Assembly (NCBI RefSeq): GCF_000952155.1
Contig: NZ_JYON01000009.1
Location: 124,001 to 188,000 of the forward strand
Length of the DNA: 64,000 nucleotides
Direction of reading: 5' to 3'
DNA from: Aliterella atlantica CENA595
Lineage (GTDB): Bacteria > Cyanobacteriota > Cyanobacteriia > Cyanobacteriales > Chroococcidiopsidaceae
Position numbers and translations under genes: made by a program
The notes under the pieces: model-generated
What the model saw: only the letters and a program-made list of their open reading frames with translations
Told to the model about the DNA's origin: nothing
The model's database searches: none
In this document: one piece after another, positions 35,134 to 44,013 of the stretch
Position numbering within the stretch: the stretch's first letter is position 1
Layout: each line of letters starts with the position of its first letter

Positions 35134-35964
35134 CTAAATCACATCAGCAAACGATCGCTCTGTTTTCCGAAAATACCAAATTCCACTAAAAAATAGGAAG
35201 ATAACTAAAGCCATAGAAAGAATGAATCCTGGCAAATATAGTTGTGCTTCTCCTCCTAAAATCGCCCAGCGAAATCCATCAATTACACCTACCATTGGAT
35301 TAACTGAGTATAACAACCGCCATTTTTCTGGGACGATGTTGCTACTGAAACCTACTGGAGAAATATACAGTCCAAACTGAGCAATAAATGGCACTATATA
35401 GCGAAAATCTCTGTATTTAACATTTAAGGCTGCTAGCCACAACCCTACACCCATTGAGGCAGCAAAAGCAATAAGAATAAATATAGGCAATATCAAAATT
35501 CGCCAGCTAGGTACGAAGTTATACCATGCCATTAGAGCCAGCAAAATTGTACCAGACAGCATAAAGTCTACAAAGCTAACAATTACTGCGCTAGTAGGTA
35601 CAATCAAGCGAGGAAAATAAACTTTAGAAACTAAGTTAGCATTAACAATTAAACTATTGCTGCATTCTGTAAGTGCATTTGAGAAAAACTGCCAAGGTAG
35701 CATTGCAGCAAATACCAGGATAGGGTAAGGTGCGCTAGAAGGCAGCTTGGCTAGATTACCAAATACAATTGTAAATACAATCATTGTTAAAAGCGGTCGA
35801 ATTAATGCCCAAGCAATACCTATAACTGTTTGTTTATATCGAACTAATATATCTCGCCATGCTAAAAAATAAAATAGTTCTCGGTATTTCCATAAATCTT
35901 TCCAGTATTGCTTCTCTGTACGTCCGGCTTCAATGATTGTTTCCGTTTGACTAATATGTGCCAT
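35134..35964 (-). CDS. ABC-2 type polysaccharide export permease (Wzm-like)
   Basis: 276 residues with about six membrane helices. The N-terminus YWKDLWKYRELFYFLAWRDI and the following VRYKQTVIGIAWALIRPLL are the Wzm/KpsM/TagG signature. It would form the channel for the Wzt-like ATPase 16 bp downstream. It is the first gene of the ~20-kb minus-strand run, so a promoter for the whole operon should lie in 35965-36462. Confidence 0.9.
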   Translation of the reverse strand: MAHISQTETIIEAGRTEKQYWKDLWKYRELFYFLAWRDILVRYKQTVIGIAWALIRPLLTMIVFTIVFGNLAKLPSSAPYPILVFAAMLPWQFFSNALTECSNSLIVNANLVSKVYFPRLIVPTSAVIVSFVDFMLSGTILLALMAWYNFVPSWRILILPIFILIAFAASMGVGLWLAALNVKYRDFRYIVPFIAQFGLYISPVGFSSNIVPEKWRLLYSVNPMVGVIDGFRWAILGGEAQLYLPGFILSMALVIFLFFSGIWYFRKTERSFADVI

Positions 35965-36462
35965 AAAGTTGCTCTTGCAGTTAGCTTTTACACTTTACGA
36001 TAAGTTAAGTGTAATTTATTACTGCTAATTTTATATATTAGAAAGACTGTTGAAATAGTAAAATTTTTACCCAACAAATGTACATTAAATTATTTACTGC
36101 TAACTAGACAATTACTTGTTATCTATTGCACTCAAGACATTTGTTATTTATTTTTAAAGTATCTTTGCCAATTATTTTTCAGCAGTTTTATAAAATATCA
36201 AAGCAATTTAACTTCATGCCTCTTTGATTGGCAAGCGTAATATTACTGTTTTTATTCAAAGCAGTAGTCATAAAATATACATAAAATTACTATAAAGACA
36301 AAAATTATTTACAACTTTGCGGTAGTGAAAAGCAGCGATCGCCCTTTCCCTAAGTAAAGCTGTAGAATCTATCGTCTAGAGGTTAAGCTGTAATAAAGTA
36401 GCAACAGTTGATTTATCTAACCTGATACGCAATTTATAAGTCTCAAATTATAGAAATAGTTA
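35965..36462. promoter_or_regulatory. AT-rich divergent intergenic region (wzm / terC)
   Basis: 498 bp with no gene. It is AT-rich with a single HIP1-like GCGATCGC. It must hold the promoters for the leftward polysaccharide operon and rightward terC. I see no convincing -35/-10 pair, riboswitch or repeat; the region just left of terC has AGGTTAAGCTGTAATAAAG but no motif I would name. Confidence 0.4.
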
Positions 36463-37194
36463 ATGCTCGACCAAATTCTAAATTCCCCGTACCACGCATC
36501 GATTGAAGCTGCTTTAGTTTTAATCATCTTATCTTTTCTGGAGGCAGTGCTATCTGCCGATAATGCGATCGCTTTAGCCGCCATCGCCCAAGGACTGGAA
36601 GATCCTAAGATACAAAATAGAGCGCTCAATTTAGGCTTAGTTGTTGCCTATGTACTGCGAATTAGCCTAATTTTGACAGCTACATGGGTAACAAAGTTCT
36701 GGCAGTTTGAACTGTTAGGAGCAGCTTATTTGCTATGGCTGGTATTTCAATACTTTACTTCTGATGACGATGATGGTAGAGAACATCACGGACCGCGCTT
36801 TGACTCACTTTGGCAAGCTATCCCCGTTATTGCCTTTACAGACTTAGCATTTTCCTTAGATAGCGTCACAACAGCGATCGCAGTTTCGCAAGAAACTTGG
36901 CTGGTACTTACAGGCGCAACTATCGGTATTGTAACTTTACGCTTTATGGCTGGCTTATTTATTCGCTGGCTCGATGAATTTGTCCATTTAGAGACTGCTG
37001 GCTATATTACTGTGGCGCTAGTAGGCTTGCGCTTGCTCGTGCGGGTATTCAACCCCGATTTAGTCCCGCCAGAGTGGTTAATGATTAGTGCGATCGCATT
37101 AATTTTTGTCTGGGGTTTCTCGAAACGAACTTTAACTCAACCATTTGTTAAAAGCGAAGCTATAGAACCCGAACAAAGTCCAGTTTCTGAATGA
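36463..37194 (+). CDS. TerC-family integral membrane protein
   Basis: 243 residues with about seven helices. Characteristic motifs are LSFLEAVLSADNAIALAAI (~26) and FTDLAFSLDSVTTAIAVS (~125), which hold the paired Asp residues of TerC-family metal transporters. Bacterial members such as MntP-like Alx/TerC export Mn2+ or are linked to tellurium resistance; cyanobacterial members are thought to affect metal supply. The C-terminus ends in an acidic charged tail. A hairpin terminator follows immediately (37204-37230). Confidence 0.88.
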   Translation: MLDQILNSPYHASIEAALVLIILSFLEAVLSADNAIALAAIAQGLEDPKIQNRALNLGLVVAYVLRISLILTATWVTKFWQFELLGAAYLLWLVFQYFTSDDDDGREHHGPRFDSLWQAIPVIAFTDLAFSLDSVTTAIAVSQETWLVLTGATIGIVTLRFMAGLFIRWLDEFVHLETAGYITVALVGLRLLVRVFNPDLVPPEWLMISAIALIFVWGFSKRTLTQPFVKSEAIEPEQSPVSE

Positions 37195-37203
37195 GTAATT
37201 GAT

Positions 37204-37230
37204 TAGCCCGCAAATGCGGGCTATTTTTGT
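37204..37230 (+). terminator. Intrinsic terminator after terC
   Basis: TAGCCCGC (37204-37211) pairs with GCGGGCTA (37216-37223) around an AAAT loop, followed by TTTTT. A GC-rich 8-bp stem with T-run: a textbook rho-independent terminator for terC. It sits directly ahead of the convergent end of ndk (37232), so it may also limit read-through from that side. Confidence 0.85.
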
Positions 37231-37231
37231 C

Positions 37232-37681
37232 TTATTCGCGCATCCAACCGCTTAAAGTAGGTTGCCAATCAACTAATTCTTCTTGCTTAAACCAAAGCCC
37301 TATTTCCCGCTGCGCCGTTTCTACAGCATCAGAACCGTGAATGAGATTGCGACCGATATTTACGCCGAAATCGCCTCTAATAGTACCTGGTTCGGCAGAA
37401 AGAGGATTAGTAGCACCAATCATTTTCCGAGCCGCAGCGACGACTCCATCGCCTTCCCAGACCATAGCTGTAACTGGACCAGAAGTAATAAATTCTACAA
37501 GTCCGTTAAAAAAGGGTTTTTCTTTGTGAACATCGTAATGTTGCTCGGCAAGTTCGCGGCTAACTTTCATGAATTTTAAGCCAACCAAAGTAAAACCTTT
37601 AGTTTCAAAGCGGCAGATAATTTCGCCGATGAGTTGACGTTGTACGCCGTCAGGCTTGATTGCAAGAAATGTCCTCTCCAA
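37232..37681 (-). CDS. ndk: Nucleoside diphosphate kinase
   Basis: 149 residues, standard length. It transfers the gamma-phosphate of ATP to NDPs through a phosphohistidine. Seen: [20 protein letters not shown], and the catalytic NLIHGSD (~115). The start is TTG (TTGGAGAGGACA) preceded by GGGAG, an unusual but supported start. Convergent with terC. Essential housekeeping. Confidence 0.95.
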   Translation of the reverse strand: MERTFLAIKPDGVQRQLIGEIICRFETKGFTLVGLKFMKVSRELAEQHYDVHKEKPFFNGLVEFITSGPVTAMVWEGDGVVAAARKMIGATNPLSAEPGTIRGDFGVNIGRNLIHGSDAVETAQREIGLWFKQEELVDWQPTLSGWMRE

Positions 37682-37816
37682 AACTATCTCCCTAAAATCT
37701 ACGAAATTAGTACAAAAATCAGATTAGCTTACAAAGTCTCCTATAAGATGAGATGGTCTGGGAATAGATTTGTTAGACTGGCTATTCGTCAGGTGCTAAT
37801 GGAGGTTTAGTAGAAA

Positions 37817-39835
37817 ATGGGTTTAGAGTCAACCGCCACGTCAGCAATTGAAAAAAAATCCGCCCCAGAAACAGGCGAAGATAAAAATGGCAAACTAGCT
37901 CGCAAACAAAAAACGTCGGTGGCGCTAGTTAAAACTGAGCCTTCGTCCCAGTGGAAAATAGAAGATAGCGAAGACCTCTATAGGATAGAAGGTTGGGGAG
38001 AACCATACTTCTCAATTAATGCCGCAGGTCATATCACTGTATCTCCTAAAGGCGATCGCGGTGGCTCTTTAGATTTATTTGAATTAGTAAATGCCCTCAA
38101 ACAGCGCAATTTGGGTTTACCAATGCTGTTGCGCTTTTCGGACATTTTGGAAGATCGGATCGAACGCTTAAATGCTTGTTTTGCCAAAGCGATCGCTCGT
38201 TATAACTATTCTGGTGTTTACCGAGGCGTTTTTCCGGTCAAATGCAACCAGCAACGTCACTTAATTGAGGATTTGGTGCGCTTTGGCAAACCGCACCAAT
38301 TTGGCTTAGAAGCTGGTTCTAAACCAGAATTGATGATTGCTTTAGCTCTTTTAGATACGCCAGGAGCGCTGTTAATTTGTAATGGTTATAAAGACCGAGA
38401 ATACATTGAAACGGCGATGCTGTCCCAAAGATTGGGACAAACGGCAATTATTGTTCTCGAACAAATTGAGGAAGTCGATTTAGTGATTGCTGCTAGCCGT
38501 CAATTGGGCATTAAACCGATTTTAGGCGTACGGGCTAAGTTAAGTACGCAAGGAATGGGGCGCTGGGGTACATCCAGCGGCGACAGGGCTAAGTTTGGGT
38601 TAACTATTCCCGAAATTATCCAAGCTGTAGAACAATTAAAAGCGGCTGATTTGCTAGATTCTTTGCAGTTGTTGCACTTCCATATTGGTTCGCAAATTTC
38701 GGCAATTAACGTCGTTAAAGATGCAATTCGCGAAGCTAGTCAGATTTATGTAGAATTAGCGTCTTTGGGCGCTGATATGAAATATTTAGATGTTGGCGGC
38801 GGCTTGGGCGTAGATTATGACGGTTCGCAAACTAATTTTTACGCCTCGAAAAATTACAATATGCAAAACTACGCCAATGATATTGTGGCGGAGTTGAAAG
38901 ATACTTGTGCCGAACGGCAGTTACCCGTACCAACATTGATTAGCGAAAGTGGTAGAGCGATCGCTTCCCACCAATCAGTGCTAATTTTTGATGTTCTTAG
39001 CACCTGCGATGCACCATCAGGGCAACCAGAACCACCCCAAGAAGGCGAACCACCGATTATTTGGAATCTATGGGAAACTTATCAATCGATTAACGTTGAG
39101 AATTTTCAAGAGGCTTATCACGATGTTGCTCAATTTAAAGAAGAAGCCATTAGTCGGTTTAACTTAGGCATTTTGCGCCTAACTGAACGTGCTAGGGTAG
39201 AGCGCATTTACTGGGCTTGTTGCGAGAAGATTTTGGCAATTACCAGACAGCAAGATTACGTTCCTGACGATTTGGAAGAATTGGAAAAAATTATGGCTTC
39301 CATCTATTACGTCAATCTGTCTGTGTTTCAATCAGCGCCAGATTGTTGGGCAATAGATCAGCTATTTCCGATTATGCCGATTCACAGGTTAGGTGAAGAA
39401 CCGACGCGGCGAGGCATTTTAGCCGATCTAACTTGCGACAGCGATGGCAAAATCGATCGCTTTATCGATCTGCGCGATGTCAAATCTGTTTTGGAGTTGC
39501 ATTCATATCAATCAGGAGAGCCTTATTACTTGGGAATGTTCCTCAGCGGTGCTTACCAAGAAATTATGGGCAATTTGCATAATTTATTTGGCGATACTAA
39601 TGCCATTCACATTCAGTTAACGCCCAAAGGCTACCAAATCGAACACGTAGTCAAAGGGGACACGATGACAGAAGTTGTGGGCTACGTACAATATGATGCC
39701 GAGGATTTAGTAGAAAGCATCCGCCAGCGTACCGAACAAGCTTTGCAAGAAAAGCGCATTACCTTAGCAGAATCGCAAAGGCTATTGCAAACTTACGAAC
39801 AAAGTCTCAGTCGGTACACATATCTTAATCAGTGA
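37817..39835 (+). CDS. speA: Biosynthetic arginine decarboxylase
   Basis: 672 residues, the usual size for SpeA. It is the PLP-dependent enzyme that converts arginine to agmatine, the first step of polyamine synthesis. Visible: PVKCNQQRHLIEDL, whose Lys binds PLP (~100), LHFHIGSQISAINVVKDAIREA with the His stacking site (~290), DVGGGLGVDYDGS (~335) and ISESGRAI (~380). The catalytic cysteine region is GILADLTCDSDGKIDRF. A 25-residue Lys/Glu-rich N-terminal extension precedes the conserved part. Ends in a heptamer repeat region that it shares with the convergent nucleotidyltransferase gene. Confidence 0.95.
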   Translation: MGLESTATSAIEKKSAPETGEDKNGKLARKQKTSVALVKTEPSSQWKIEDSEDLYRIEGWGEPYFSINAAGHITVSPKGDRGGSLDLFELVNALKQRNLGLPMLLRFSDILEDRIERLNACFAKAIARYNYSGVYRGVFPVKCNQQRHLIEDLVRFGKPHQFGLEAGSKPELMIALALLDTPGALLICNGYKDREYIETAMLSQRLGQTAIIVLEQIEEVDLVIAASRQLGIKPILGVRAKLSTQGMGRWGTSSGDRAKFGLTIPEIIQAVEQLKAADLLDSLQLLHFHIGSQISAINVVKDAIREASQIYVELASLGADMKYLDVGGGLGVDYDGSQTNFYASKNYNMQNYANDIVAELKDTCAERQLPVPTLISESGRAIASHQSVLIFDVLSTCDAPSGQPEPPQEGEPPIIWNLWETYQSINVENFQEAYHDVAQFKEEAISRFNLGILRLTERARVERIYWACCEKILAITRQQDYVPDDLEELEKIMASIYYVNLSVFQSAPDCWAIDQLFPIMPIHRLGEEPTRRGILADLTCDSDGKIDRFIDLRDVKSVLELHSYQSGEPYYLGMFLSGAYQEIMGNLHNLFGDTNAIHIQLTPKGYQIEHVVKGDTMTEVVGYVQYDAEDLVESIRQRTEQALQEKRITLAESQRLLQTYEQSLSRYTYLNQ

Positions 39836-39951
39836 CCAGTAACCAGTGACCAGTTACCAGTTAAGAAATAGTAATTAGTGGCTGTTAATTAACAGTATTT
39901 TGCTACTTCTCTTTTACCTGGTCACTGGTCACTGCATAACTGGTCACTGTT
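39831..39951. repeat. Inverted heptamer-repeat region (ACCAGTN) between convergent genes
   Basis: Four heptamers (ACCAGTA, ACCAGTG, ACCAGTT, ACCAGTT; 39835-39862) face an inverted set at 39918-39948 (CTGGTCACTGGTCACTGC and onward). The two arms, read as complements, match over about 30 positions with a few mismatches, forming a long hairpin with ~57 nt between. It lies between the convergent ends of speA and the nucleotidyltransferase, where it can act as a bidirectional terminator or mRNA 3' structure. Confidence 0.75.
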
Positions 39952-41112
39952 CTAGTGGCTGTCTAATAATTCTGCGATCGCTTGTCTTTCCACTGCCGGA
40001 TGCGAAGGTGGTGCTTGCCTTGTGTCGGTAATTAGCCAGTCTAATGCTGCTTCTTGAACGTCAATAGTAGCGCCATTTTTGTCTACGCAATAACGCCCGA
40101 AAACTAGCTTATCTACTAAGCGAACGCCAGGACCGAGACGCGAATACTCAAAGATTACGCTATTTTCTACCATAGCGCCCCCACATACCCAACAGTTAGG
40201 ACCGATCATGGTTGGTCCGACTATTTTAGCTCCATCTTCAATCCGCGTCATGCCGCCGATGTAAACTGGTCCTGTAATGTCTACTTTGTCCCAGTTTACG
40301 GCAACGTTTAAGCCTGTATAAATACCTTCTTTGACCTGATGACCGGGGATTTGGACGTTCTTAATGTTACCTAGTAGCACGTCCTGAATCGCTTGCCAAT
40401 AGTCAGGGACTTTACCGATATCTACCCATTGGAAATCCATTGGGATGCCATAGAAGGGTGCGGAGATTTCTACTAATTTGGGAAATAGTTGGCTGCCGAT
40501 ATCGTACTCTTGACCGGAAGGAACATAATCTAAAACTTCTGGCTCAAAAATATAAATTCCTGTATTGATGTTGTTACTTAAAGCTTCTTCTACTGATGGT
40601 TTTTCTTGGAAAGCTTTGATTCTACCGTCTTCGTCAGTGACAACTACGCCGTAGCTAGAAACTTCTTCTTTAGGTACGGACTTCATAACTACTGTGGCAA
40701 TTGAACCTTTGGCTTTGTGCCACTTCACCGCCGCAGTTAAATCTAAGTCAATTAAAGCATCGCCGCACAATACGACAAAAGTATCGTCAAAAAATGGCGA
40801 GAAGTCTTGAATCCGCCGCATTCCGCCAGCAGAACCGATCGCCTCTCCCACTAATTCGCCATCTTCGATTCGCCCCTCAAATGAGTAAGCGATTTCTACT
40901 CCAAACCGCTGTCCATCCCGAAAATAATTTTCTATTTCGTTAGCTAAGTGGCTAACGTTGACCATGATTTGGTCGAAACCATGCTGACGTAGTAGTTCTA
41001 GCAAAAACTCCATTACTGGTTTTTGCAAGATTTGAATCATCGGTTTGGGCGTTACATAGGTAATAGGACGCACGCGAGTACCTTTACCAGCCGCTAGAAT
41101 CATGGCTTTCAT
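39952..41112 (-). CDS. Sugar-1-phosphate nucleotidylyltransferase (mannose-1-P guanylyltransferase/GlmU-like)
   Basis: 386 residues in two parts. The N-terminal nucleotidyltransferase domain has LAAGKGTRVRPITYVTPKPM (6-25) and VVLCGDALIDLD (~112), with NINTGIYIF (~188). The C-terminal part has left-handed beta-helix hexapeptides (GPVYIGGMTRIEDGAKIVG, IGPNCWVCGG). It forms NDP-sugar from a sugar-1-phosphate and NTP. This class includes bacterial GDP-mannose pyrophosphorylases, so it could supply Gmd in the polysaccharide locus. The substrate (GTP versus dTTP/UTP) is not visible from motifs. Separated from speA by a repeat hairpin. Confidence 0.85.
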   Translation of the reverse strand: MKAMILAAGKGTRVRPITYVTPKPMIQILQKPVMEFLLELLRQHGFDQIMVNVSHLANEIENYFRDGQRFGVEIAYSFEGRIEDGELVGEAIGSAGGMRRIQDFSPFFDDTFVVLCGDALIDLDLTAAVKWHKAKGSIATVVMKSVPKEEVSSYGVVVTDEDGRIKAFQEKPSVEEALSNNINTGIYIFEPEVLDYVPSGQEYDIGSQLFPKLVEISAPFYGIPMDFQWVDIGKVPDYWQAIQDVLLGNIKNVQIPGHQVKEGIYTGLNVAVNWDKVDITGPVYIGGMTRIEDGAKIVGPTMIGPNCWVCGGAMVENSVIFEYSRLGPGVRLVDKLVFGRYCVDKNGATIDVQEAALDWLITDTRQAPPSHPAVERQAIAELLDSH

Positions 41113-41317
41113 AAAGATTCACTCCTCGGTATTAATGCCATTTCACTTTAGTTATTTAATATTGCCATCATCCTTTGGTTCCAGCTTGGAAGCTTCACGA
41201 GCAAAGATTCATAGCTAGAATAAGTTGCCAGTCCTAATCGAGATGGCATTGTTTAGGAAGTTATTTACCTGTTTATTAATTTACTCGGATTTCGTGCCTT
41301 TATTAAATATTGACAAT

Positions 41318-42166
41318 TTAGCTGGCATCTTGAAGTTCGCCAATCGCCGACTCCTCCAAAGTACGAATTTTGAGTTCTTGGTAAAATTCTTCTTGGGACA
41401 ACTCCACTTTAGACTGAGCCGATAGTAACAGCAAAGCCCAAAATACGCCAACACGATCGCCTTGTATTGGGTGCGGGGTTGCTAAGTCTGCTGGTTGCTT
41501 GTGGATAGTATGGCTAGGCATAGCGTGCGACCATAATTCTACTAATTGTTCGAGGTTGAGCCATGTTTGTTGTTGTTCTCGCCGCCCTTGAGCATAACTG
41601 CTGAGAAATTGAGCTAATTTTCCAGCAACTTCGGTTAAATTTTCTTGGTGGGCAAGCTCTAAGGTAGTGCGGGTAATTTGAGCGCGAGAAACTGGACGCA
41701 GCGATCGCTTGGCAGTTGGGCGATCGCCATGCTCGCTAGCTTGAATTTGAGTTGCCATCAAGCGCAACTGGTCAATAAGTTCTTGCAAGGTTACTGCCCG
41801 TTTTTGAGGTGGCAAAGCTGCAGGGCGACGGCGCAGTTGTTGTTCTAGATGCAATCTAGGTTTCATGCCTATGCTGCCCTGCTCTAATAGGGCTAATTCG
41901 TCTTCAACTGGTTCTTGGGGGTTTAATTCTAAATTGCTTAAAGTATTAGCTTTGAATAAAACCAGCATAGAAGCTAATAAAAAAGCTTGCCCTGATTGGG
42001 ATAAATCAGCTTCGTAAGCTGAGGCTGTGGTTTGGCGATCGGCAAATAGCTTGACTAGATAGCGATCGAACACTTCAATTACTTGTACGTCCCAGGGATC
42101 GATTTCTCCTTTTTGGGCAAGGTCAATTAATAATGCAATACTCTCAAACAGTTTGGCAGCATCCAT
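41318..42166 (-). CDS. scpA: Segregation and condensation protein A
   Basis: 282 residues. Kleisin of the SMC-ScpAB condensin. N-terminal: LDLLLFDL-type ALLIDLAQKGEIDPWDVQVIEV, then FLLASMLVLFKANTLSNLE, then the C-terminal winged-helix region FWALLLLSAQSKVELSQEEFYQ. It links SMC ATPase heads during chromosome organisation. scpB is not in the window. Standard size for cyanobacterial ScpA. Confidence 0.85.
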   Translation of the reverse strand: MDAAKLFESIALLIDLAQKGEIDPWDVQVIEVFDRYLVKLFADRQTTASAYEADLSQSGQAFLLASMLVLFKANTLSNLELNPQEPVEDELALLEQGSIGMKPRLHLEQQLRRRPAALPPQKRAVTLQELIDQLRLMATQIQASEHGDRPTAKRSLRPVSRAQITRTTLELAHQENLTEVAGKLAQFLSSYAQGRREQQQTWLNLEQLVELWSHAMPSHTIHKQPADLATPHPIQGDRVGVFWALLLLSAQSKVELSQEEFYQELKIRTLEESAIGELQDAS

Positions 42167-42206
42167 TTTCTTTCTCCATTGAACGCTCGATTATCGACTT
42201 CGTTTT

Positions 42207-43280
42207 CTAGGGTGATTCGTCGACCGCCATTGGCATAACTCGATCGACTTTTTGAGCGCGAACGGCATCAATTGTGCCTTTAATCGTGCCTGCAATCGGC
42301 ACTGCTACAAGAGCGCCTAAAAGACCAGCAATTTCTGCTCCCATTAATAAAGCAATAAAAATCCAGATGGGATTAAGTCCAGTAAAATTACCCATTAATC
42401 TAGGAGCTAAAATATTATCTTTGAACTGTTGCACAACCACAGCCAAAATTGCCACTTGAATCGCCAACCACCAGTTTTGGAATAAAACTAAAATTGTAAC
42501 TGTACCTATACCTAAAGTTGCGCCAATAAAGGGGATTAGTTCGGCAACGCCAATCAGCAGCCCAAATAGTAGGGCAAAAGGTAGCTTGAGGACTAAGAAT
42601 ATAGGAGTCAAGGTGACAAACATAAATAGCCCTAGCATGAGTTGAGTGATAAAGAAATTGTGAAAATTTAGCCGTAAAGATGTACTAAGAGCAGGTCCCA
42701 ACCAAGATGGCAAGAGGTCGATTAACCCGCGCCATAGGCGATCGCCGTACAGCAACATATAAAAAGCCAATACAACTACTAGGACAGTATCAACTAAGCC
42801 TGAAAGCGTACCCAATGCAAAGCCAAATGCTTCACCCGCAAAGGTTTGCACTTGGTTTTCTACGCGGACAGTAATCCGATTGCTAAAGCCAGTTAGATCC
42901 AGAGGCAAGCGCCTCGCCCTTGCCCATTTGTCCAACCATGCTAGGTTATCTTGGCTCATCTCTAACCAAGCTGGAATCCCCAACAGCAGCCCCCTTAGTT
43001 GGTCAAAAATTAACGGCACTAAAGTTAGTCCGAGCAAGACCAATAATGTTATGCCAATCAGCAAAACAATAATCACTGCTTGAGCGCGGCTAATGCCAAC
43101 TCTTTCAAAAAACTTAACTGGGTAGTTTAATAAAAAAGACAGAATTGCCGACACAGTTAATACTGTAAATAGATGGTCAAAATAGCTGAAAGCCTGAGAC
43201 AAAACCCAAACGTTTAAAGCAACTATGGGACCGCTCAGACCAATGACAATTAAACGTTGAAATGAGGCTGAACGGCGCAT
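42207..43280 (-). CDS. AI-2E family transporter
   Basis: 357 residues, about eight helices, with the family features NVWVLSQAFSYFDHLFTVLT at the N-terminus and LLGALVAVPIAGTIKG at the C-terminus. AI-2E proteins export autoinducer-2 or other small molecules and are widespread. It starts about 50 bp from pdxH on the opposite strand, so the two are divergent. Substrate unknown. Confidence 0.88.
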   Translation of the reverse strand: MRRSASFQRLIVIGLSGPIVALNVWVLSQAFSYFDHLFTVLTVSAILSFLLNYPVKFFERVGISRAQAVIIVLLIGITLLVLLGLTLVPLIFDQLRGLLLGIPAWLEMSQDNLAWLDKWARARRLPLDLTGFSNRITVRVENQVQTFAGEAFGFALGTLSGLVDTVLVVVLAFYMLLYGDRLWRGLIDLLPSWLGPALSTSLRLNFHNFFITQLMLGLFMFVTLTPIFLVLKLPFALLFGLLIGVAELIPFIGATLGIGTVTILVLFQNWWLAIQVAILAVVVQQFKDNILAPRLMGNFTGLNPIWIFIALLMGAEIAGLLGALVAVPIAGTIKGTIDAVRAQKVDRVMPMAVDESP

Positions 43281-43327
43281 CTTAAGTAACCTGTATAAGT
43301 AGCTCCCAAGGAATTTTTCTGCATAAG

Positions 43328-43972
43328 ATGGACATTAGTGTAGCGGCTCTTCGCAAAGATTACACGAAACAAGGATTGAGGGAAACAGATTTATACCCCG
43401 ATCCGGTGCAACAATTTAAAAAGTGGTTCGAGCAAGCATTAGCAGCGCAACTGCCCGAACCGAATGCGATGACGATCGCCACAGCAACTAAAGATGGCAA
43501 ACCTACTGCCCGAATGGTGTTGCTTAAAGACTTTGACGATCGCGGTTTTGTGTTTTATACCAACTATGAAAGCCATAAAGGGCAACAATTAACCGAAAAT
43601 CCGCAAGCGGCTTTGGTTTTTTGGTGGGCGGAACTAGAGCGCCAGGTACGGATTGAAGGACAAGTAACTCAAGTTTCTGCTCAAGAATCTGATGAGTATT
43701 TTCACAGTCGTCCGTTCAACAGCCAGTTAGGTGCTTGGGTATCTAACCAAAGTCAAGAAATTGCAAGTTACGAAGTTTTGGAGCAACGTCTAGCTCAATT
43801 ACAAGCTAAATATGCAGAACAAGTTATTCCGCGTCCTGCTCACTGGGGCGGTTATCGAGTTATTCCTAGAGAAATTGAGTTTTGGCAAGGAAGACCTAGT
43901 AGGCTGCACGATCGCTTGCTCTATTTGCAGCAAAGCAATCGCAGTTGGTTAGTTAAGCGCTTATCTCCGTAA
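43328..43972 (+). CDS. pdxH: Pyridoxamine 5'-phosphate oxidase
   Basis: 214 residues. PdxH is the FMN enzyme that oxidises PNP or PMP to PLP. Visible: DPVQQFKKWFEQAL, MTIATATKDGKPTARMVLLK, HSRPFNSQLGAWVSNQS and the conserved C-terminal WQGRPSRLHDR and RLSP. All key FMN and PLP contacts of the family (R-V-L-L-K, RPxxSQxGAWxSxQS, GxPxRLHxR) are present. Ends 5 bp before a strong hairpin. PLP from here could also serve SpeA and the alpha-oxoamine synthase. Confidence 0.95.
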   Translation: MDISVAALRKDYTKQGLRETDLYPDPVQQFKKWFEQALAAQLPEPNAMTIATATKDGKPTARMVLLKDFDDRGFVFYTNYESHKGQQLTENPQAALVFWWAELERQVRIEGQVTQVSAQESDEYFHSRPFNSQLGAWVSNQSQEIASYEVLEQRLAQLQAKYAEQVIPRPAHWGGYRVIPREIEFWQGRPSRLHDRLLYLQQSNRSWLVKRLSP

Positions 43973-44006
43973 GCAAAAATGCGGTCAATATAAATTTGAC
44001 CGCATT
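43973..44006 (-). terminator. Hairpin terminator between pdxH and the DUF3153 gene
   Basis: AATGCGGTCAA (43978-43988) and TTGACCGCATT (43996-44006) form a perfect 11-bp stem with a 7-nt loop. On the minus strand the stem is followed by TTTTTGC, making it an intrinsic terminator for the DUF3153 gene; on the plus strand it closes pdxH. Confidence 0.75.
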
Positions 44007-44013
44007 GAAAGTA

